From SHLJ01 sp041618535 (GTDB lineage: Bacteria; Bacteroidota; Bacteroidia; Flavobacteriales; Flavobacteriaceae), in contig JBFKFP010000145.1 of the NCBI GenBank assembly GCA_041618535.1, forward strand, positions 1 through 7,124: a stretch of 7,124 bases of DNA, written 5' to 3'. Below, piece after piece: positions 1 through 5,732 of the stretch. The position numbers were made by a program, and so were the translations under genes. Every line of letters starts with the position of its first letter. Within the stretch, counting starts at the first letter, position 1. The notes beneath the pieces are model-generated. The model searched no databases. It was not told where the DNA came from and worked only from the letters and a program-made list of their open reading frames with translations.

Positions 1-2001
1 GATCATAGTTTCCTCAAGAATTGAATTTAAAGGAATAGCTGGCATGTTCTCACTACCAATAACCATGACCGGGGCATCGAGACTTTCAAAACACTCCTCC
101 TGAATACGCCCGGCAAGAGCCCTTGCGAATGAATTATTTGTCGGTTCCTCGGTCACTACAAGGCACTTCCCGGTTTTCCTGACAGAATTGAAGATCGTTT
201 TTTCATCTAACGGATAGAGAGTTCTGAGATCGATGACTTCAATCCGATCCTGCATATTGAGTTCTTCCGAGGCATTCATAGCCCAATGCACACCCATCCC
301 ATAGGTGATGACCGAGAGTGTTTCTTCTTCTTCCTGCGGCCATATTTCCTGGAGAACCCAGGCCTTTCCAAAAGGCAGAATATAATCATCAGCAGGTTCA
401 ATGGAAGTAGCACCGTGCGTACCCGGAACCTTACTCCAGTATAGCCCCTTATGCTCTAAGATTACACATGGATTTGGATCGAGGTAGGCCGCTTTCATCA
501 AACCTTTCAAATCTGCCCCATTACTTGGATAAGCGATCTTCAAACCCTTGATATTGGTCACAACGCTTTCAACTGAGGAAGAATGGTAAGGGCCTCCGCT
601 ACCATATGCTCCAATCGGGACACGGAGGATCATACTTACAGGCCATTTTCCCTCGGATAGGTAGCAGCTCCGGCTAACCTCGGTAAAAAGTTGGTTCAAT
701 CCCGGCCAGATATAATCGGCAAACTGAACCTCTACAATTGGCTTAAGGCCCACTGCACTCATCCCAACCGTGGAACCAACGATGAAGGCCTCCTGAATAG
801 GGGTATTAAATACCCGTTCATCTCCAAATTTTTGAGCCAAAGTAGCAGCCTCCCTGAACACACCCCCTAATCGTCCACCCACATCCTGGCCATACATCAA
901 ACATTCCTTATGTTCCCGCATAAGCTCTTCAATTGCATGCAATGCGCAATCCACCATTAAAACCTTTTCACCATCTTTGGGTGATCTGTCGCCGGATTCT
1001 TCATAAACTGGGCAAGGAGCAAAGTCGTGAGTAAACAAATCATCCGGCCTTGGATCTTCCGCAGCTTTAGCCCGTTTAAAATCTGCATCGACCAAATTCT
1101 CCATAGACTTTTCAATCCCGATGATTTCCTCTTCAGGATAACCTGATTCTATCATCTGCTGCCTCATGATGGGATAGGGATCCCTGGCCTGGGCTTCCTC
1201 AAGGTCATCCCTATACCATTCCATCCTCACTCCCGAAGTGTGATGATTCAGCAATGGAACTTTAGCATGGATCAGTAAGGGACGTCTTTCACTCCTTATT
1301 ATTTTAAACGCTCTTGTAATAGCATTGTAGGACTCAATAAAATCGGAGCCATCAATTGAGATCGCCTCAAGACCATGAAATCCATCGGCGTATTCTTTTG
1401 CGGAATTTGAGCGGGTTTCAGCTTCCTTGGCAGAAATATCCCAACCATTATCCTGAACCAGGTATAAAATTGGCAGCTGCTTTAATGCTGCCATCTGGAA
1501 AGCTTCAGCTATCTCGCCTTCAGTTACAGCTGCATCCCCTAAACTACATACGGTTAAGGGTTTGTCTTTTAAGGATTTATCCTCCATACTGTGCAACTCC
1601 CTGTATCGCATACCAAGTGCCACTCCTGTGGCAGGAATGGTTTGCATGCCGGTTGCTGAGGACTGATGAGGAATCTTTGGTTTATCTTCCTCTCTGAGGC
1701 TGGGATGTGAATAATAAGTTCTCCCACCCGAAAATGGATCGTCCCGCTTAGCCAGTAGCTGCAGCATCAAGTCATAAGGCTTCATCCCTATAGCAAGCAA
1801 CATGGCATCATCGCGATAATATGGAAAAACATAATCCTGTGGCAACAATTGGAGACCAAGGGCTATTTGAATAGCCTCATGACCGCGGGATGTGGCATGA
1901 ACATACTTCGATACCAGCTTAAACTCCCTCTCACAGAGCTCTGTTATCGATTTCGCCTGGCAGATTAATTCGAAAGCCTGTTTTAAAACTTGTTTATCCA
2001 T
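1..2001 (-). CDS. Fused alpha/beta E1 component of a 2-oxo acid dehydrogenase complex (C-terminus cut by window edge)
   Basis: This is the thiamine-diphosphate-dependent E1 that decarboxylates a 2-oxo acid and passes the acyl group to the lipoyl arm of E2 in the cytoplasm. I read 667 codons without a stop; the frame runs off the left edge, probably a few tens of residues short of the end. Residues 1 to about 325 are the alpha half: a ThDP/metal motif G155-D156-A157 followed by D184-N185, and a HHTSGVR loop at 253-259 matching the histidine loop of E1 alpha. Residues from about 345 are the beta half: NTPIQE with the cofactor-activating glutamate E404, and the GGPYHS loop with H473. Two-chain E1s are the norm in many bacteria; single-chain fusions are common in Bacteroidota. 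The ATG shares one base with the ilvE stop (TGATG), so translation is probably coupled. The neighbouring aminotransferase and E2 favour branched-chain 2-oxo acids as substrate; phenylpyruvate is also possible. The substrate cannot be fixed from sequence alone. Confidence 0.93.
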   Translation of the reverse strand, partial: MDKQVLKQAFELICQAKSITELCEREFKLVSKYVHATSRGHEAIQIALGLQLLPQDYVFPYYRDDAMLLAIGMKPYDLMLQLLAKRDDPFSGGRTYYSHPSLREEDKPKIPHQSSATGMQTIPATGVALGMRYRELHSMEDKSLKDKPLTVCSLGDAAVTEGEIAEAFQMAALKQLPILYLVQDNGWDISAKEAETRSNSAKEYADGFHGLEAISIDGSDFIESYNAITRAFKIIRSERRPLLIHAKVPLLNHHTSGVRMEWYRDDLEEAQARDPYPIMRQQMIESGYPEEEIIGIEKSMENLVDADFKRAKAAEDPRPDDLFTHDFAPCPVYEESGDRSPKDGEKVLMVDCALHAIEELMREHKECLMYGQDVGGRLGGVFREAATLAQKFGDERVFNTPIQEAFIVGSTVGMSAVGLKPIVEVQFADYIWPGLNQLFTEVSRSCYLSEGKWPVSMILRVPIGAYGSGGPYHSSSVESVVTNIKGLKIAYPSNGADLKGLMKAAYLDPNPCVILEHKGLYWSKVPGTHGATSIEPADDYILPFGKAWVLQEIWPQEEEETLSVITYGMGVHWAMNASEELNMQDRIEVIDLRTLYPLDEKTIFNSVRKTGKCLVVTEEPTNNSFARALAGRIQEECFESLDAPVMVIGSENMPAIPLNSILEETMI

Positions 2002-3068
2002 CAAGCAAGTTCGTTCTCTACTTTTACCATCCAGTTCAGTACATCCTCTTTTCTACCGCTTTTGATGGCCTCTATATCTTCAAGCACCCCTTCTCCCACA
2101 GGGCTGGATCCGGGAAATCTTATGGTTTTGTCCTTATAGCCTATTTCATCCAGCAGGGCAATGCCTACAGCCGTTCCTGTTCCAAATCCTTCTTCCAGCT
2201 TTCCGCTCTCGGATGCAGCCAGGATCTCATCTATACTGATCTGGCGTTCAACCACCGTAAAGCCTTTATGCCTCAGAATATCGATCACGCTAATCCTGGT
2301 AATGCCGCTCAAAATTGATCCGTCAAGGCTTGGTGTATAAATTGTCCCATCTATTTTAAAGAAGATATTCATGGTACCCACCTCCTGGATATACTTGAAT
2401 TCATGGGCATCAAGCCATAGAACCTGGTCATACCCTTTTTGCTTGGCTATCTCGGTAGGGCGAATGGCAGCAGCATAATTTCCGGCGGCCTTGGCCTCTC
2501 CCGTCCCGCCTTCAGCAGCACGGATATATTTGGTTTCTGCATATAATTTGATCGGTCTTCTGAACATGGGGCCTGAAGGCGACCCTATGATCATGAAACG
2601 ATAGGAAGTGGCCGCTCTCATACCTATAAAAGGTTCATCAGCATACATAAATGGCCTGAGATAAAGGGCACTACCTTCCATAGGCGGGATCCAGGCCTTT
2701 TCCACGAGAACAAATTGCTTAAGTGCTTCAACAAATAAATCTTCCGGAAGCTTTGGCATACCCATCCTGTCTGCACTCAGGTTTAAACGCTGTGCATTTT
2801 TTTCCGGGCGGAATAACATTGGTGTTCCTTCAGGATCCAGGGTGGCCTTCATGCCCTCAAAGATGGCCTGCCCGTAGTGCAGGGCCATCGCTGCCGGATG
2901 TGTGGGCACCATCTCCATAGGAACAATACGTGCATTCACCCATCGACCATCCTCAAAATCGCAAATAAACATGTGATCTGTAAAATTCTTGCCTAAAGGG
3001 ATATCGTTGAAATCAACCTTTTTAACCCTTGACTCCTTTACTAGGTTTGTCTGTATATTATGTATCAT
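2001..3068 (-). CDS. ilvE: Branched-chain amino acid aminotransferase (fold-type IV PLP enzyme)
   Basis: This enzyme transfers the amino group between leucine, isoleucine or valine and 2-oxoglutarate, giving the branched-chain 2-oxo acids. At 355 residues it is the size of the longer, eukaryote-like BCAT class. The PLP-binding lysine is K193 in a GGTGEAKAAGNYAAA context. The glutamate that contacts the pyridine nitrogen is E229 in YIQEVGTMN. The phosphate-binding segments SILSGITR (251-258) and FGTGTAVGI (295-303) are both intact. The N-terminal stretch ending in DHMFICD is typical of the family and supports the start used, which overlaps the E2 stop by 4 nt (ATGA). The gene sits between E2 and E1 of a 2-oxo acid dehydrogenase, so its product 2-oxo acid is probably handed to that complex: a catabolic rather than biosynthetic setting. 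BCATs can accept phenylalanine to varying degrees; specificity is not readable here. Confidence 0.95.
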   Translation of the reverse strand: MIHNIQTNLVKESRVKKVDFNDIPLGKNFTDHMFICDFEDGRWVNARIVPMEMVPTHPAAMALHYGQAIFEGMKATLDPEGTPMLFRPEKNAQRLNLSADRMGMPKLPEDLFVEALKQFVLVEKAWIPPMEGSALYLRPFMYADEPFIGMRAATSYRFMIIGSPSGPMFRRPIKLYAETKYIRAAEGGTGEAKAAGNYAAAIRPTEIAKQKGYDQVLWLDAHEFKYIQEVGTMNIFFKIDGTIYTPSLDGSILSGITRISVIDILRHKGFTVVERQISIDEILAASESGKLEEGFGTGTAVGIALLDEIGYKDKTIRFPGSSPVGEGVLEDIEAIKSGRKEDVLNWMVKVENELA

Positions 3069-4354
3069 GATATGGAACGTTTTTTATTAAAATTTTCTAA
3101 TAATTCTGCGATTCGTCTTAGGAACGAACCACCCAAATAGCCGTCAACAACCCTGTGATCAAATGACAGGGAAAGGAACATCATCTGTCTGATCGCGATT
3201 TCATCTCCTTTTTCCGATTCAATGACCTCGGGCCGTTTTTTTATGATCCCGAGGGCCAGGATGGCTACTTCCGGCTGGTTGATGATTGGCGTACCCATCA
3301 AACTTCCGAAGGTGCCGACATTGCTTATGGTAAAGGTGCTTCCTTTAATATCATCGCCAGACAGTTCACCGTTTCGGGCTTTGGAGCCAAGTGCATTGAC
3401 TTCCCTGGCCAATACAGGGAGAGATTTAGTATCAGCCCTTTTTACAACAGGAACGATAAGGTTACCGTTGGGCAGGGCCGTTGCCATACCAACATTAATT
3501 TCCTCCTTTATAATTATATGATCCCCATCCACTGAAACATTGATCATTTCAAATTCGGTCAAAGCCTTCGCAACAATTTCAATAAACAATGGTGTAAAGG
3601 TCAGTTTCTCACCATACTTTTTTTGGAATGATTCCTTATGTTTATTCCGCCATTCAACCAAATCGGTAAGATCGGCCTCTATGTAGGCGGTTACATGTGG
3701 TGACGTATGCTTCGAGTAAACCATATGGTTTGCGATAAGCTTACGCATACGGTCCATTTCAACACGACGCCCGGTACCCTTGTCAAGATCGATCTTGGGT
3801 AATCTGAAAACCTGTTCATCCTGGGTCTCGCGGCTGAATTTATACGGACGACCATCTTTTATGTAGCGAAAGAGATCGCTTTTCCTTAATCGTCCATCTT
3901 TCCCACTGGCCGGTATTCTGGCCAATTCCTCAAAACTGATATGCTGTTCTTTCGCAATATTGATAATAAGAGGAGAAAAGAATGTATTGTTCTTATGGCT
4001 AAGGTCAGTCTTTATGCGTTTGGCCTCAGGTTTTGATTTTTTCGATTCCGACTTAAAACTTTCCTTTTGCGGAACTTTTTTTATTTTCTTACTGGTCTCT
4101 TCTTGAATTTCGCCATTGGTTTCTATGATAGCAATAACCTCGCCGATCTTTATCACCTCGTTAGGTTCAAATAAAATCTCTGAAACAGTTCCGGTAACAG
4201 TGGAAGGCACCTCGGAGTCCACTTTATCGGTGGCCACCTCCAAAAGCATCTCGTCCTTTTCTACCTCATCACCTACGTTTTTAAACCAGGTAATTATAGC
4301 AGCTTCAGTGATACTTTCACCCAACTTCGGCATTTTAAATTCAAACTTCGACAT
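3065..4354 (-). CDS. 2-oxo acid dehydrogenase E2, dihydrolipoamide acyltransferase
   Basis: This is the core acyltransferase of a 2-oxo acid dehydrogenase complex; it moves the acyl group from its lipoyl arm to CoA. The 429 residues show the standard order. An N-terminal lipoyl domain (about 1-78) has the lipoylation site K44 in EVATDKVDSEVPS. A charged linker (about 82-122) follows. The peripheral subunit-binding domain (about 125-165) ends in GKDGRLRKSDLF. The catalytic domain (about 193-425) carries FTISNVGTFGS and the active-site SFDHRVVDGYLGG with H400 and D404. Only one lipoyl domain is present, as in BCKDH and 2-oxoglutarate dehydrogenase E2s. The adjacent BCAT and fused E1 argue for a branched-chain or broad 2-oxo acid dehydrogenase rather than 2-oxoglutarate. 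The ATG lies 31 bp downstream of the paaY stop with no evident Shine-Dalgarno, and the stop overlaps the ilvE start (ATGA). No E3 gene lies nearby. Confidence 0.94.
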   Translation of the reverse strand: MSKFEFKMPKLGESITEAAIITWFKNVGDEVEKDEMLLEVATDKVDSEVPSTVTGTVSEILFEPNEVIKIGEVIAIIETNGEIQEETSKKIKKVPQKESFKSESKKSKPEAKRIKTDLSHKNNTFFSPLIINIAKEQHISFEELARIPASGKDGRLRKSDLFRYIKDGRPYKFSRETQDEQVFRLPKIDLDKGTGRRVEMDRMRKLIANHMVYSKHTSPHVTAYIEADLTDLVEWRNKHKESFQKKYGEKLTFTPLFIEIVAKALTEFEMINVSVDGDHIIIKEEINVGMATALPNGNLIVPVVKRADTKSLPVLAREVNALGSKARNGELSGDDIKGSTFTISNVGTFGSLMGTPIINQPEVAILALGIIKKRPEVIESEKGDEIAIRQMMFLSLSFDHRVVDGYLGGSFLRRIAELLENFNKKRSIS

Positions 4355-4361
4355 CCGATTA

Positions 4362-4377
4362 ACTAATGTTTGTTAGT
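4362..4377. promoter_or_regulatory. Operator-like inverted repeat in the paaY-E2 gap
   Basis: The 31-bp gap (4355-4385) contains ACTAATGTTTGTTAGT, an imperfect palindrome with 5-bp perfect arms ACTAA/TTAGT around a 6-bp centre. Its size and AT-rich character resemble operators of TetR-family regulators, which often control phenylacetate and acyl-CoA degradation genes, but I cannot tie it to a known motif. Just upstream in the transcribed direction lies AAAATTTG (4387-4394), one mismatch from the Bacteroidota -7 element TAnnTTTG, without a convincing -33 element. If both are real, E2-ilvE-E1 could have a regulated internal promoter. A weak RNA hairpin or chance is also possible. Confidence 0.3.
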
Positions 4378-4385
4378 CTTTATTA

Positions 4386-4982
4386 TCAAATTTTCATGAA
4401 TCGTTTTAATGATTCATAGTAGCCTTCCTGGATTTCCCTGTTTTCCGGGACTTCCCTCAACGGTTCAACAATTTTAAGGGTATCATGGCACTCCCCGGGC
4501 AATTCTTGGTAAAGCCTTGTACCCATGGTTTTCCATTCCAACATCTCGTCAGTAACCTTCTTAATGACCTTTGCCGGGTTTCCAACAGCAATGCACCTCA
4601 TTGGGATTTGCTGCCTTTCCTTGACAAATGCCATTGCCCCGACGATAGATTCATCCCCTACGTCAGCATCGTCCATTATAACAGAATTCATCCCGATCAG
4701 GCTGTTCCTGCCAATATTAGCTCCATGAACAATTGCACCATGACCTATATGTGCTCCCTCTTTCAGGGTAATAGACTTACCCGGGAACATATGAACAGTG
4801 CAATTTTCCTGTACGTTCACACCATCTTCCAATATTATCTGTCCCCAGTCACCACGGATGGCCGCAAAAGGGCCTATATAACAATTAGCCCCTATTATCA
4901 CATTTCCGGTAACAGCTGCCTGGGGATGAACAAAGCTGCTTTCGTGGACAACCGGAATAAAGCCTTTAAACTCGTAGATCAT
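4386..4982 (-). CDS. paaY: PaaY-type gamma-carbonic-anhydrase-fold acyl-CoA thioesterase
   Basis: This is a left-handed beta-helix protein of hexapeptide repeats, 198 residues, close in length and sequence pattern to E. coli PaaY. Shared features are a start resembling IY-x-GxxPVV, SFVHP, the RGDWG motif with R43 and D45, VQENC, and the C-terminal run EWKTMGTRLYQ followed by VEPLREV. The three metal-ligand histidines of the gamma-carbonic anhydrase fold are in place: H64, H81 and H86. Known PaaY is a thioesterase that hydrolyses dead-end or toxic CoA adducts of phenylacetate degradation, including the cyclised product formed when the PaaZ aldehyde intermediate is not oxidised. Its place two genes after paaZ fits that role. 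The ATG overlaps the preceding crotonase stop by 4 nt. The C-terminal tail after residue 180 is longer than in E. coli as I recall it and ends in SLKRFMKI. Confidence 0.92.
   Translation of the reverse strand: MIYEFKGFIPVVHESSFVHPQAAVTGNVIIGANCYIGPFAAIRGDWGQIILEDGVNVQENCTVHMFPGKSITLKEGAHIGHGAIVHGANIGRNSLIGMNSVIMDDADVGDESIVGAMAFVKERQQIPMRCIAVGNPAKVIKKVTDEMLEWKTMGTRLYQELPGECHDTLKIVEPLREVPENREIQEGYYESLKRFMKI
4396..4417. repeat. Inverted repeat in the last codons of paaY
   Basis: ATGAATC (4396-4402) and GATTCAT (4411-4417) form perfect 7-bp arms around an 8-bp spacer. In the minus-strand transcript this could fold as a hairpin at the very end of paaY, just before the only intergenic gap. It is not followed by a clean U-tract, so I do not call it a terminator; it might affect 3' stability or partial attenuation between the paa part and the dehydrogenase part. 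It lies fully in coding sequence and may be fortuitous. Confidence 0.35.
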
Positions 4983-5731
4983 GATTTGAATCGTTTTAAG
5001 GTTTCCTTTGTAAAATCACTCAATACCAGCCTCCCGCTAATCGCGGCACGCTCTTTTAGCAATTCGTCCCAGTTTTCCGTACCAGACCAGAAAATGGATT
5101 TCAATTCTTTCATGGCTTCGGCATTGTACTTGCAAAGCTGGGCTGCAAAATTCATTACGGCCTCGTCCAATTCTTCCGAAGACTCAAATAATGTTGTGAA
5201 TAAACCTTTCCTGAGAGCCCATTCCGCCGGGTAGAACGAATTCGCATCTATGGCTATCTGGGACATAGCACTAATCCCGATCTTTCGCTCTACTGCAGGC
5301 CCTACCACAAATGGACCTATCCCCACATGAAGCTCACTTAACTTGATAGCGCTGAATTTGGTTGCCATACAATAATCGGTGGCTGCTGCAAGCCCTACAC
5401 CTCCGCCTACAGCCTTGCCCTGAACACGCCCGATTATGAACTTTGGGCATTTGCGCATGGCATTAATTACATTTGCAAAACCTAAAAAAAAGGCTTTCCC
5501 GCTTTCATGGTCATCTATAGCAACCAGTTCATTGAAACTGGCACCAGCACAAAACGTCCTGTCACCCCCGCTTTTAATAATGATAACCTTGATCTCATCA
5601 TTCTCCCCTGCCTCGGTGATTTTTTGTGTAAGTTCAGCAAGCAGACCTCCCGGTAATGAATTGTGAGCGGGATGGAAGAACTCTATTATCCCTATATGAT
5701 CTTCAATATGTTGTTTAACGTATGGGTCCAT
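4979..5731 (-). CDS. Enoyl-CoA hydratase/isomerase (crotonase family), phenylacetate-cluster member
   Basis: This 250-residue protein is the usual size for a crotonase-fold enzyme acting on CoA thioesters. The first oxyanion-hole segment is FCAGASFNEL (60-69) and the second GKAVGGGVGLAAATDY (105-120). E133 in LSELHVGIGP matches the first catalytic glutamate of crotonase (rat E144). The second one (rat E164) should fall near 157-158, where I see S and Q instead, so a two-glutamate hydratase mechanism is not obvious. In a phenylacetate operon the candidates are PaaF (2,3-dehydroadipyl-CoA hydratase) and PaaG (epoxyphenylacetyl-CoA isomerase); the GPFVVGPAVERKIG segment also recalls methylglutaconyl-CoA hydratases of leucine breakdown, which would suit the dehydrogenase genes downstream. 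I leave the symbol open. The start lies 1 nt after the paaZ stop, and the stop overlaps paaY. Confidence 0.88.
   Translation of the reverse strand: MDPYVKQHIEDHIGIIEFFHPAHNSLPGGLLAELTQKITEAGENDEIKVIIIKSGGDRTFCAGASFNELVAIDDHESGKAFFLGFANVINAMRKCPKFIIGRVQGKAVGGGVGLAAATDYCMATKFSAIKLSELHVGIGPFVVGPAVERKIGISAMSQIAIDANSFYPAEWALRKGLFTTLFESSEELDEAVMNFAAQLCKYNAEAMKELKSIFWSGTENWDELLKERAAISGRLVLSDFTKETLKRFKS
4987..4999. repeat. 13-bp direct repeat at the 3' ends of the crotonase gene and paaY
   Basis: TGAATCGTTTTAA occurs here and again at 4397-4409, identical and in the same orientation. Both copies lie in the closing codons of adjacent genes and encode the shared peptide LKRF three to five residues before the stop codon. 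It may be chance convergence or a trace of a short tail duplication. Confidence 0.4.
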
Positions 5732-5732
5732 A

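Noticed and set aside
1356..1697. A plus-strand open frame of 113 codons opposite E1
   Set aside because: It is antisense to the ThDP-binding region of E1 and the translation looks like non-coding shadow sequence.
4396..4417. Rho-independent terminator after paaY
   Set aside because: The stem is AT-rich, lies inside the coding sequence and lacks a following U-tract in the transcribed direction.
4485..5234. A 249-codon open frame on the plus strand
   Set aside because: It lies antisense across paaY and the crotonase gene, both strongly supported, and its translation shows no recognisable domain.
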